From Thermoplasmata archaeon (GTDB taxonomy: Archaea > Thermoplasmatota > Thermoplasmata > Methanomassiliicoccales > Methanomethylophilaceae), in the NCBI GenBank assembly GCA_015063285.1, contig SUST01000001.1, positions 124,001-188,000 on the forward strand: DNA of 64,000 bases, written 5' to 3'. Shown one piece after another: positions 1 to 8,489 of the stretch; the first letter of the stretch is position 1, and each line of letters begins with the position of its first letter. The notes beneath the pieces were generated by a model that saw nothing but the letters and a program-made list of their open reading frames with translations, made no database searches and was not told where the DNA came from. Made by a program: the position numbers and the translations under genes.

Positions 1-843
1 GTAGATGGAGCCGTCGTCGGAGACCCCGATCATCAGGATTCCGCCGGTGGTGTTGAGGAACGCCACGATCGTCTTGAGGACGGCCTTCTCCATCCTCTTG
101 TCGTTCTCCCCCGTCTGTATGTTGGTGGTGATCGTCGATTTGAACTCCAGTTTCTCGGATTCGCCCGAGGCGATGATGGCCAGGGCCTCCTCCTTGGCGC
201 GCTCGTTGGAATATGAACCGCCCGTATAGGCCTCCATGCTCTTGTTGAGGCCGCTGTTGATGATGAACCTGTCAACCCCCAGCTCGCTGAGGAACATGGT
301 GATGAGGGCCCCGACTATCGAGTAGATGACGTAGGTGGTTATTATCCAAATCTCGAATTCGGTGTTCTGCTGGAAATGGTAGTAGGTTATCTGCGCCACG
401 AACATGAGCAGCTGGACGGTCATGGCGATGCCGAAGGCCGCCATGTAGACGAAACTCTTGTTGTCCTGCTCCTTCTCCGGAGAGGAGTGCATCATCGTGT
501 ACACCACGACCTGTCCCATGAGCATCAGACAGACTCCCGTCAGGATGCTTGAGAAAATACTGATAAAAGCATGGGCGTCCCTGAACTGGTTGGATATGAC
601 CACAACAAGGAGCGTGAACACCATCAGCATTATCAGGAGAGGAGGCACATGTGCTACCTTGCGGTCGGTTATGATCGCTATCAGCAGCATGATCGCAATC
701 GGGACGGACAGAAGAAGTTGGTCGATCCTGCCTGCGAGGAGCTCGCTGACGATGATGAGTATGTCTAGGGCGAGGAAGGAAACGTAAAGGACCAGCGTCC
801 TGGTCGGAATCCTGTTCTCTCCGCTGGAATGGCTCCAATCCAT
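1..843 (-). CDS. Membrane protein with C-terminal AlbA_2 (Schlafen-type) domain, partial
   Basis: The frame opens at ATG 843 and reaches position 1 without a stop, so 281 residues are visible and the C-terminus lies outside the window. Residues about 15-200 form six hydrophobic segments. From about residue 228 comes the start of an AlbA_2 domain: the ESEKLEFKSTI entry motif, then AFLNTTGGILMIGVSDDG. AlbA_2 domains bind nucleic acid or ATP and usually occur in soluble regulators, so a six-helix membrane anchor in front is unusual. An upstream AAGGG lies 5 nt before the ATG. The tRNA is divergent. I infer a membrane-tethered regulator or effector; its substrate is unknown. Confidence 0.8.
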   Translation of the reverse strand, partial: MDWSHSSGENRIPTRTLVLYVSFLALDILIIVSELLAGRIDQLLLSVPIAIMLLIAIITDRKVAHVPPLLIMLMVFTLLVVVISNQFRDAHAFISIFSSILTGVCLMLMGQVVVYTMMHSSPEKEQDNKSFVYMAAFGIAMTVQLLMFVAQITYYHFQQNTEFEIWIITTYVIYSIVGALITMFLSELGVDRFIINSGLNKSMEAYTGGSYSNERAKEEALAIIASGESEKLEFKSTITTNIQTGENDKRMEKAVLKTIVAFLNTTGGILMIGVSDDGSIY

Positions 844-933
844 GATACCCTTAACCGCTCGGGCATATATAGGGACATGTTCTGAACCGATATTCGATAA
901 TTTATTATGTATAATCTGTTTAACCGCACTTGT

Positions 934-1007
934 GGGCTCTTAGCTTAGTCAGGTAGAGCGCTCGGCTCATAACCGAGTGGTCACTGGTTCGAACCCGGTA
1001 GGGCCCA
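934..1007 (+). tRNA. tRNA-Met (anticodon CAT)
   Basis: A full cloverleaf can be folded. The acceptor stem GGGCTCT (934-940) pairs with AGGGCCC (1000-1006), with A1007 as discriminator. The D stem GCTT/GAGC starts at 943. The anticodon stem is CTCGG/CCGAG around the loop CTCATAA, with anticodon CAT at 968-970. The T stem is ACTGG/CCGGT around TTCGAAC. Two C residues follow the discriminator but no A, so CCA is not encoded, as is common in archaea. Elongator Met, initiator Met and lysidine/agmatidine-type Ile cannot be firmly told apart by anticodon alone. The acceptor starts with a G-C pair. Confidence 0.93.
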
Positions 1008-1075
1008 CCTCATTCTATAAAAAGTGCTCGTGTACAGTTTTTCGGCACTTGCATATATGACAGGATATGGCTTAC

Positions 1076-1510
1076 TCAGTCTGATTGACCGTTATGCTTC
1101 AATTTAATCTTCTGATTGGATTCGTCGATGGTTATCACAAAAACATCGAAGAACCCTTTCCTTCCTATCAACGTGGGTACCATATGGGGCGGTATCATCA
1201 ACGAACAAAACTCTGACGGGAACATTGATGCTATAGCTCTCATGACCCTTACTGATCTCCAACGTCACTTTGCTGATAATGGTATCAGCTGAACCGGTCA
1301 CACCATATGATTTGGTCCTTTCGCCATTGAGGTCCAGACCGAGAAGTTTAGCCCATCTGAAATCCAAAGCAGACATATCTGCTCCGCTGTCAATCAACGA
1401 GAGTATGTCGTACTTCAAACTGCCATTGGAGAACAAATGGGGATTGCAGGGCGCTTGCAAGTAGTGCCATCCGGATTGGCTGTCTCCGAGTATCTGAAAA
1501 CCATAGACAT
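1076..1510 (-). pseudogene. Retropepsin-like aspartic protease, two frameshifts
   Basis: The gene starts at ATG 1510 with MVFRYSETANPDGTTCKRP. It loses frame near 1435, continues in another frame with NGSLKYDILSLIDSGADMS, which holds the catalytic DSGAD motif, and loses frame again near 1180. After that TLIGRKGFFDVFVITIDE restores family-like sequence to TGA at 1076. Each break is one base. No single frame codes for the whole fold of about 145 residues. It follows the DUF5678-like gene by 4 nt, so the two formed one operon. Either the gene is decaying or the assembly has two indels. Confidence 0.7.
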
Positions 1511-1514
1511 GGTA

Positions 1515-1712
1515 TCACAGGAGCATGCAATCGGCTGGAAGGACCTGTGCGATGAAAGGTACCTTAGTAGGCCCGCATGCCTTCTTCGTAGCCTCTGCGA
1601 CCTATTCTAGGCAAGGAGAATGAGCGATGATGAAGCCGTCACACATACCTACGAACTCCCCAGCATAGGGGCGCTTGTCCAGCTTCATGTAAGCATCATA
1701 AGATTTGCTCAT
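1515..1712 (-). CDS. Small DUF5678-like protein with in-frame TAG
   Basis: Reading from ATG 1712 gives MSKSYDAYMKLDKRPYAGEF and then a TAG at codon 37 (1602-1604). The frame continues with VAEATKKACGPTKVPFIAQV to TGA at 1515, 65 residues in all. DUF5678 proteins are small, start with a YAG(K/E)(W/F)V strand and end with a helix plus a conserved strand. Both halves of that pattern are here, one on each side of the TAG. The partner gene downstream is a broken retropepsin, so a nonsense mutation in a dying operon is as likely as amber decoding. A TATA-like TTTATGTAA lies upstream near 1740. Confidence 0.6.
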
Positions 1713-1909
1713 AGTGATACGATATCATTCGTCTTACATAAAGGTGGCAGTCGTAAGTCAATATCGTATGAAGGGAGATTGTCAGAGAGTGCCTTGATAA
1801 CTGTCATCGCACTGTTCCTCGTCATTTTCGTTTTATCATTAGAGTCGAGAAGGAATTACAATCACAGATCTGGACAGCCGATCAAGAGGACACTTTCCGC
1901 TTCCGGAAT

Positions 1910-2905
1910 TCAGACCGATCCTTCATTGTCGCTTTGCTTGGTCTCCTCATCACCTTGGAGAGAATCCGCGACTATGAACTGCATGTAGAATCCGTCCTCG
2001 CCGTAGAATCTTGCAGTATCGCACGTTTCCAAGTCCCCGGAGTCCGTCGATATGCCTCTGAGCACGAGCCTGTGGGCATCGATGACCGCTCCGTCCCCGG
2101 CAGGGGACAGGTACATGAGAGTCCTTTCACCCTTCCTATCGAAGACTGCCTTGTATTCATTGGAATAGGCGGATTTCATGCGGAACTCGCATCCGTGATC
2201 CCATACACCACTGTCCCGGGAATCGGCGATCGTCCTCAGGTCAGAGCGGAGCATCGTGACCCCCACAGGGACCGCTGAATCCCTGATATCGCTAAATGAG
2301 TTCTTTATGTTGAAAAGCAGCGTCTCCGCCTTGATGCTGTCCGTCCTCAGTATCACCATGGCCAAGACCAAAATGAGTATGGACGGGATCGAATACGCGA
2401 TGACCTCCAGAATGAATTCGAGTCCCGTATCGAAACGGATGGGTGTGATCATGTCGATCACTTTGAGGATAACCATGCCCAGCATACAGAAGAACATCAC
2501 CGTGGTGCTGTTGGACACCCTCGAAGCGAACAGGGATAGGTTGATGATTAGGAAGACGCCGATGTACAGCTGCAGGGCCCCGTTCACGAAATTGTACACA
2601 TCGTACTCCACGAGTCCCGCGTACTGCACCAGCATCATATAAGCCGAGAACAGCGACATTATGCACGCCATGACTCCCAAGACCAGCAGTATCCTTCTGA
2701 GAGACCTGTCCTTCATGAGGAACAGTGCAAGTGCTCCCAATATGCACAGAGCAGTCTGGAGATAATCCGAGATGGTATAGACCAGTTCCTCCGATATGTA
2801 TAGGCTCCCGGTGATTATCCTCAAAAGGGTGTCCACTACTGCGGCGACGATCATCAGGATGATGGCCGCACGGTAGAAGAACACCTCATCCAGCTTCTTG
2901 TTCAC
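1910..2905 (-). CDS. Membrane protein, six predicted helices, unknown function
   Basis: The start is taken as GTG 2905 because it overlaps the stop of the upstream gene in a GTGA junction and follows GGAGGGGG. An ATG further upstream would overlap that gene by 37 nt. The product has 331 residues with about six hydrophobic helices up to residue 195, then a soluble tail of about 130 residues. Layout and size match the gene just upstream, so the pair looks like a tandem duplication that has diverged. I do not recognise the family. Confidence 0.75.
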   Translation of the reverse strand: MNKKLDEVFFYRAAIILMIVAAVVDTLLRIITGSLYISEELVYTISDYLQTALCILGALALFLMKDRSLRRILLVLGVMACIMSLFSAYMMLVQYAGLVEYDVYNFVNGALQLYIGVFLIINLSLFASRVSNSTTVMFFCMLGMVILKVIDMITPIRFDTGLEFILEVIAYSIPSILILVLAMVILRTDSIKAETLLFNIKNSFSDIRDSAVPVGVTMLRSDLRTIADSRDSGVWDHGCEFRMKSAYSNEYKAVFDRKGERTLMYLSPAGDGAVIDAHRLVLRGISTDSGDLETCDTARFYGEDGFYMQFIVADSLQGDEETKQSDNEGSV

Positions 2906-3873
2906 TGTACCCCCTCCTCTACCCTGATGGAAGCACATACCCCCATGTCATCCAGGAGGTCGATCCTGCCGTCATGCTCCTCATAGCCGTTGGCCTTTAT
3001 CCTGTAGCCGCTTACGAACGAATCCCTGATATCGTTAACGATTGAGATGTAAAGACACGGGTCGCCGTCCCATCTGTTCAGGACGACATCCCTGTCGCCG
3101 CGCTTCGTACGGAGGCTGATCGTCTCCTCCATCACGTTCCTTCCGCCTACGGCTTTAGTACTCCATCCAGAGGCGTTGAAGCCCTCCTTCAGCTTGCTGC
3201 AGTCATCCGCGCTTATCGATGCGTCGTTCCCTATGGAGAGACTATCTGCGGATACACCGGCGAACCCTTTGATGCGTCCCATCGGCCTGTTCCTGATCAA
3301 TTCCTTCGAATACAGCACGAAGAGCAGGGCGATGTATAGCGGGATGTACGCCAGGGTGTCGCCTGTGACCTCGAGGATACTGGAAGGCTCTACTCTGGCG
3401 TACAGGATGAACAGCTCCAGAAGCAGGAATCCCAGGACTATGGCTGTGGTCGTGTACCTCATGAATGTCGGGTCCCTCGTCCTCACCGTCAGATGGTTGA
3501 CTCCCGCCAGGACCAGATTCACTCCGACGATGATGAAGACCACGTTCGCATAGAATATCACATTGTTTAGGGTCATGAGGCCAGGCAGAGACCTGAGTAT
3601 CCTGGAGGTTCCCAGCGTCACGGCATATACCCCGACGGCGTAGTAGTTTCCCCTCAGCCTTCCAAAGATTATGATACCGCCGCCTATGATGAGGGTTATC
3701 CTACTCAAAAACAGGAAAAATTTGTCCCCGAGGTAGACCAAAGCGCTCTCGGAACCTATCATGTTGACGATCAGGGAGATGATCAGGATGATACCGACGC
3801 ATGCCATCACTACGCCCAATGCGCATCCAGCAATCCACTTCTTCGGTTCCTCTCTGAAACTCCTGTTGTCCAT
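2902..3873 (-). CDS. Membrane protein, six predicted helices, paralogue of the next gene
   Basis: 323 residues from ATG 3873, with AAGGGAC just upstream. About six hydrophobic segments fill residues 15-190. A soluble C-terminal region of about 120 residues follows, rich in charged residues and beta-prone stretches. It shares architecture with the protein encoded at 1910-2905 and is translationally coupled to it. No catalytic motif is visible. The two probably work together at the membrane, with the tails in the cytoplasm; this is inference. Confidence 0.75.
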   Translation of the reverse strand: MDNRSFREEPKKWIAGCALGVVMACVGIILIISLIVNMIGSESALVYLGDKFFLFLSRITLIIGGGIIIFGRLRGNYYAVGVYAVTLGTSRILRSLPGLMTLNNVIFYANVVFIIVGVNLVLAGVNHLTVRTRDPTFMRYTTTAIVLGFLLLELFILYARVEPSSILEVTGDTLAYIPLYIALLFVLYSKELIRNRPMGRIKGFAGVSADSLSIGNDASISADDCSKLKEGFNASGWSTKAVGGRNVMEETISLRTKRGDRDVVLNRWDGDPCLYISIVNDIRDSFVSGYRIKANGYEEHDGRIDLLDDMGVCASIRVEEGVQ

Positions 3874-4069
3874 GTCCCTTCATCACCCAAAATCGACAGC
3901 CTGAATGTCAGGGCAGTTGTGAGATAGCGATGCATTCTATCCATTTAGTTATAATCTGATGCGTTATCAGAGGGAAGCCTTATAATCGTCCCCACTTTCG
4001 CCCCTTCTAGGCATCCGCGTAAAAATCGTAAGCTTCGGCGGAAACAGCGGATCCTGCCGAGGCCACAAC

Positions 4070-4600
4070 ATGCAAGAATTCAGATTACCTTGGAACGCAA
4101 GGGAAGGGATCATCTACGGATGCGTCATAGCGGCTCTTTCCTCACTTATCATAGGCGGATACAACGTCTACGACAATATGGGCTACACTTTGGATACCTT
4201 CGGGGATTTCGCAGCCAGATATATCGTGATCTGGCCGGTGATGTTCCTGGTCGCCTTCACCCTGGCGAACACCGTCGTGGGATGGGGTGCGAAGAAGATC
4301 GTCCACAGATATATCGGACCTGAGGACAGCTCGAACGCATATCTGTGCTTCAACCTGATCGCGTGTGTACTTCTGATGTCCGTCATACTGACCTTCCTTG
4401 GCGGACTTGTCGGAGAGACCATCGGATACCTCTTGGGAGGAACCCCTATCGATGTAATGGAGCTCATTGAGAACTGGCCCAGGATCTGGCCGAGGAACTT
4501 CTGCATTGCATTCTGGGTGGAGATGCTCATAGCCCAGCCCGCAGCACGTATGGTGATGGTCAGGATGCACAAGGCAAAGATGGGTGAAATAACTTCTTGA
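4070..4600 (+). CDS. DUF2798-like membrane protein
   Basis: 176 residues with four hydrophobic helices in two pairs. Each pair ends in a similar stretch, for example FVEM/MLIAQPAARMV-type residues in the second. This two-unit pattern and the WP/RNF context recall DUF2798 proteins, which are small membrane proteins of unknown role. The gene stands alone, facing away from the two membrane genes to its left. A TTATAA box near 3978 is a possible promoter, which would give a leader of some 65 nt. Confidence 0.65.
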   Translation: MQEFRLPWNAREGIIYGCVIAALSSLIIGGYNVYDNMGYTLDTFGDFAARYIVIWPVMFLVAFTLANTVVGWGAKKIVHRYIGPEDSSNAYLCFNLIACVLLMSVILTFLGGLVGETIGYLLGGTPIDVMELIENWPRIWPRNFCIAFWVEMLIAQPAARMVMVRMHKAKMGEITS

Positions 4601-4674
4601 AAAAAGTCAGATTTCTATTATCTGGCACATTGCAAAAACTGGGTTCGGGAATCGTCTCCCGAACCCTTGAATTT

Positions 4675-5206
4675 TCAAAGGATCTTGTTGGATTCCAACC
4701 ACTTGCGGATGCTCTTCCCGCTGTCCGCGACACGGCTTCCGTTGACAGAGAGGCCGTCGGCGACCGTTGAATCCGGACATGCCGCGGAGATGTCCTTCTC
4801 GCTGCGGCCCATGCCGCTCCCCTCGTTGGTGCACAGGGGCAGGATCCTCTTTCCCGAGAGGTTGTTGCCCTCGAGGAAGGTCAGTACTGCCATGGGGACT
4901 GTGCCCCAATAGTTGGGATAACCTAGTATGATCGTGTCGTAGGAGGACATGTCGTAAGGGAAATCTTTGATCTCTGGCCTGGCCTTGCTGTTCAGATCCT
5001 TCTTGGCCTCGTCGATACATTTGTCATATTCCTTGGAATACGGCTTCTTCATCTCGATCTTGAACATGTCCGGCATCGATCATGTCCGCGATCATCTTCA
5101 TCGCTATCTCGGTGTTCCCCACATCGACATATCTGTAGCTCCCACCGAAGTAGTTCTCATCCGCTCTCGAGAAGAATGCAATCAGTGTCCTTGACATCAT
5201 CATCAC
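4675..5206 (-). pseudogene. Flavodoxin-family protein, one frameshift
   Basis: The N-terminal part MSRTLIAFFSRADENYFGG reads from about 5200, with an FMN phosphate-loop-like start. Its frame runs out at 5024. The C-terminal part begins in another frame at 5076 (FKIEMKKPYSKEYDKC) and contains the family's DTIILGYPNYWGTVP and TNEGSGMG motifs to TGA 4675. The join lies in CGATGCCGGACATG near 5080; removing one base restores a single flavodoxin of about 175 residues. It is therefore either a young pseudogene or a sequencing indel. Flavodoxins of this type act as low-potential electron carriers or NAD(P)H:quinone-type reductases. Confidence 0.75.
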
Positions 5207-5335
5207 CTTGGTCCGTTCAAGTATATATTTGTTAGATTAAGAATGCAATGGAGCATGATTATGATATTTTTTATTATAATAACACAACTTAATTACAAAA
5301 TATTTTTAAACTGTATTAGAGACTTATTGTCGATT

Positions 5336-6478
5336 ATGTCTGAAGATTATCATAATAAAAGCGATTACAGCAGATTCAAGCCCATAGGATACCCTGTCAG
5401 ACATAAGCGCAAAGTTCCTTTCCAACCCATGATCGCTCTGCCGCTCACCTATCGCAAAATAATCAAAGAAATCAGAAAAATGGATGCGACATTGGATAGC
5501 TTCGTTCTCGGATCGGATGACTATCTGGAGCTCGTCAAAGATGCATATGCGGATAACATCCATTGGACCACCAAGATAGAGGGCAGTCAACTATCATTAG
5601 AAGAAGTCAAGAAGATCACGAACAGATACACCAGCGGCGAAACAATGGAGGTGAACACCGGTCCGGTGCAAGAGATTCTCAACCACCTTTACTCGTTCTT
5701 CGCAAAGAATGCCATGAGCCTCCCGTGGGATCTGGATACCGTCAAAAGCACGCATTCCATCCTAATGAAGGGCGTGAACAAGGACGTCGTCCCGGGAATA
5801 ATTAGAGACGAAGAGGTCAGTGTCATCGGTTCAGACGGAACCGAATTCTTCATCACCTGTCCGCCCAAGAACATCGAAGAGGAACTTGACTACTTGATAG
5901 ATTGGCTGAACAATTCGCCTTTCGACGAGATAGTCACCGCCACGTTGTTCTTCCACGAATTCGAGAGCATACATCCGTTCAGAGACGGCAACGGAAGAAC
6001 AGGGCGCACCCTTTTCCAGATACTGTTGCAGGAATTGGGTCTGAAGAACTGCAAACTATGCAAATTCGAAAAGGAGATGCTGTCAGACTCCGCCACATAC
6101 TATGATCTGCTGGCCTACACTGACTCAACCGGGATATACTCTCAACTGGTCATGTATGTCGCAGAATCGCTGGAAAAAGCCTACAAGGAGGCCGTCACTG
6201 TATTCGCTGCCAAAGACCGCATTTCGGATCTGAATGAGAATGCCCGTACCATCGTGAAGACCGCCAAAGTGAAGGGTACGTTTACCTTTAACGAGGCGAC
6301 CACATGGATCCCCGGTCTGGGCAGTCAGACACTTCGGAAGATTATGGATAATCTGGTCGAAATGGATCTAATCGAGAAGAACGGCAATACAAAGGGGATG
6401 ACATACTCTTTCAAGGACCCTCTCCGCGATTTGAGGATAAAACTGGAGAATGAAAACCAGAGGCCCATTTTGGAATGA
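5336..6478 (+). CDS. Fic-domain protein (AMP/NMP transferase)
   Basis: 380 residues from ATG 5336. The longer frame from 5243 would run through the promoter: TATTTTTAAA sits at 5301-5310, 26-35 nt before this ATG, which suggests a leaderless message. The Fic core motif HPFRDGNGRTGR begins near residue 212. A class II inhibitory motif TTKIEG (T-x-x-x-E-G) lies near residue 80. The C-terminal 90 residues read as a winged helix. Such proteins attach AMP to target proteins and are held off by the inhibitory glutamate. The target is unknown. Confidence 0.9.
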   Translation: MSEDYHNKSDYSRFKPIGYPVRHKRKVPFQPMIALPLTYRKIIKEIRKMDATLDSFVLGSDDYLELVKDAYADNIHWTTKIEGSQLSLEEVKKITNRYTSGETMEVNTGPVQEILNHLYSFFAKNAMSLPWDLDTVKSTHSILMKGVNKDVVPGIIRDEEVSVIGSDGTEFFITCPPKNIEEELDYLIDWLNNSPFDEIVTATLFFHEFESIHPFRDGNGRTGRTLFQILLQELGLKNCKLCKFEKEMLSDSATYYDLLAYTDSTGIYSQLVMYVAESLEKAYKEAVTVFAAKDRISDLNENARTIVKTAKVKGTFTFNEATTWIPGLGSQTLRKIMDNLVEMDLIEKNGNTKGMTYSFKDPLRDLRIKLENENQRPILE

Positions 6479-6492
6479 AAAAGGTCGAGAGA

Positions 6493-7869
6493 TCATCCGA
6501 TACTGTACATCCTGCGAAGATCCACCAGGTCGATTCCGTTATTCTCTGCATACATCCTCAGTTCCTCGGTGAACCCTGCACGCGAGAAAAGACAATACCT
6601 CCTGTTGTAGCACCCTTCCATCCTATCCGATGCTTCCACCAGCCTGTCCAGCTCCTTCATCCCGGTCTCCTCGTTGCCGAACCTGCATTCGCATACCAGA
6701 TGGAACTCGTTGCCCCCGTCCCTGCAGTGCGCCACGATATCGACGATAGGATCCTTCTCCGGTTTCTTCTCCCACCAGGAGCCCATCTCCGTACATCTGT
6801 AATTATCGGCGACATACTGCCTGCACATTGTCTCGAAAGCGGATCCGTAGAAGTCTATGAGAGGGTGCAGCATCGCCTTGTATCCTACGTCCCTGTCGGG
6901 TTCGGTGACCGCCGTCATATTAGGAATAATAATATCATTATAGACACGGACCAGTCCGCTCGATATGCGGTAGATCTTCTCCTTCTTGTTCGCGCCGCAC
7001 ATCGGATTCAATTGGGATACGATACCGAGCGCCTCGAGGTTGCTCAGATTCTGATAGCATGCGGTCGTGGTCTGTCCGGTATAATCTGCGATCTCCCTAC
7101 CGGTCGAATGACCTTCAGATATCGCCCTCAGTATCCTCATGTTGGTGTCGACGGGCTGCATATCCACGGAGATCATGCGCCTGACCTCTTCGAAGAGTGG
7201 TGTGCCCGACCCCATCAGGGAATTCTTGATGCAGTCCTCGATGTCGTTCCCCCACATCATCAAATGGTAGTACGGCATCCCACCTGCTATTGAGTAAACT
7301 CTCAGGAGATTCTGCTCTGAGAGATAAGGATGAAAAGCCCTGCATTCCCTGTAACGGAGAGGCTCAACGGAAAGCTTAACCTGGAAGCTACCGTACAACG
7401 GCGACGCCTTGTTCTCGAGGATGCTCCTCATGGTTTTACCTGAGGAACCGCAAACGACCAATAGCGCCTTCATCCCCTTTAACCCGGTGTCGATGAACTT
7501 CCGAAGGTACTCATCGGATGCCTTATCTGCAACGCAAAGTAGGGGGTAATCGTCGAGAATGATGACCAGACGATCTCCTCCGGCGAAGATGTTCATGATG
7601 CGTTCGAACACATCGGAAAGGCTCTTCGAACCGCTCCCCTCGGTCCCTGTGAAGGCGTCCAATGACCGGTCGAATGACCTCAATGACCCTTCCAACGAGC
7701 CTTCCACCGCCGTCAAAATGACGTGCGCCTTATCCCTGCAGAACTCGCGGACCAAAGCGGTCTTACCTACGCGACGTCTGCCCCAAACCATAACGGTCTT
7801 GGTCTCGGGATCGTTGAACGCCCTGTTCAGCTCCCTGATCTCCGCCCCTCTCCCGATAAGTCTGGCCAT
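6493..7869 (-). CDS. Archaeal-type AAA ATPase with DUF234-like C-terminus
   Basis: 458 residues from ATG 7869, chosen because TATAAAC (7887-7893) lies about 21 nt upstream and the protein then begins directly with LIGRGAEIRELN; an ATG at 7908 would add 13 residues. The P-loop GRRRVGKTA is at residues 30-38 and Walker B LVIILDDYP at about 101-109. A winged helix near 250-300 and a C-terminal nuclease-like segment (EFHLVCECRF) follow, as in the archaeal ATPase/DUF234 group. These multicopy ATPases are common in archaeal accessory DNA; their role is unsettled. Its promoter carries two palindromic repeats. Confidence 0.85.
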   Translation of the reverse strand: MARLIGRGAEIRELNRAFNDPETKTVMVWGRRRVGKTALVREFCRDKAHVILTAVEGSLEGSLRSFDRSLDAFTGTEGSGSKSLSDVFERIMNIFAGGDRLVIILDDYPLLCVADKASDEYLRKFIDTGLKGMKALLVVCGSSGKTMRSILENKASPLYGSFQVKLSVEPLRYRECRAFHPYLSEQNLLRVYSIAGGMPYYHLMMWGNDIEDCIKNSLMGSGTPLFEEVRRMISVDMQPVDTNMRILRAISEGHSTGREIADYTGQTTTACYQNLSNLEALGIVSQLNPMCGANKKEKIYRISSGLVRVYNDIIIPNMTAVTEPDRDVGYKAMLHPLIDFYGSAFETMCRQYVADNYRCTEMGSWWEKKPEKDPIVDIVAHCRDGGNEFHLVCECRFGNEETGMKELDRLVEASDRMEGCYNRRYCLFSRAGFTEELRMYAENNGIDLVDLRRMYSIG

Positions 7870-7907
7870 CGGTTGTGCATGGGGTCGTTTATAGATATAG
7901 TTTAGCA

Positions 7908-7956
7908 TATAGAAGTTATAACTTTTACATTTAATTTATAGAAGTTAGAACTTTTA
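7908..7956. promoter_or_regulatory. Two tandem 20-bp palindromic repeats
   Basis: TATAGAAGTTATAACTTTTA (7908-7927) and TATAGAAGTTAGAACTTTTA (7937-7956) differ by one base and start 29 bp apart. The core AAGTTATAACTT is a perfect palindrome. They sit just upstream of the TATA box of the ATPase gene and before the 8005 gene, as expected for an operator that controls one or both. Confidence 0.6.
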
Positions 7957-8004
7957 TATCGAAAAACCCGAAAGGATTACTTATCGGAACAACATCCCTC
8001 CAGC

Positions 8005-8478
8005 ATGGACAAGGCAAAGCTGTTCGAGTTCATCAACAGGGACATGGCCGACATGTTCGTCGCCGGCCTGATAAAGGACATGAGCAGCCGCCTCACGGAC
8101 GAGGAGTTCAAGGAGTGCATGCGCAACGTGTTCGCGGAGATAGCGAAGCGCAGCTCCGATTATGAGTACGAGGTGGAGCGTGCGATCGAGAACACGAGGT
8201 TCGATATCGAGAGCGCCTACTACGATGACGAGGATGATGACGACCTCGTTCCTAGCGCAGGACCTAACCTCAAGAACAGATACGATTTCGTGAAGATCAT
8301 GTTCGCCGCCGATCTGGACGAAGAGGCGATCGAGATCTGCAACGGGATTTCCGAAGGACTCCTGAAGGTATCTCAGAAAAAGAAATACGAGAGATACCAA
8401 GAGGACCTCACCAGGTTAAGACTGCAGATGCTTGACTGCATGGAAAAGAAGGAATACGCCAAGTGGTTCGAACACTGA
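8005..8478 (+). CDS. Hypothetical helical, acidic protein
   Basis: 157 residues, predicted mostly helical, with an acidic run (YYDDEDDDD) near residue 75 and no membrane segment or recognisable motif. ATG 8005 is the first start after the TATA-like TTTTATATC at 7952-7960. Its last codons overlap the possible upstream starts of the MATE gene, so the two are probably co-transcribed. Function unknown. Confidence 0.7.
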   Translation: MDKAKLFEFINRDMADMFVAGLIKDMSSRLTDEEFKECMRNVFAEIAKRSSDYEYEVERAIENTRFDIESAYYDDEDDDDLVPSAGPNLKNRYDFVKIMFAADLDEEAIEICNGISEGLLKVSQKKKYERYQEDLTRLRLQMLDCMEKKEYAKWFEH

Positions 8479-8489
8479 GGATATGGAGG

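Noticed and set aside
1620-1988. Open frame of 122 codons on the plus strand
   Set aside because: It covers the opposite strand of the DUF5678-like gene and of the next membrane gene and has no family-like sequence.
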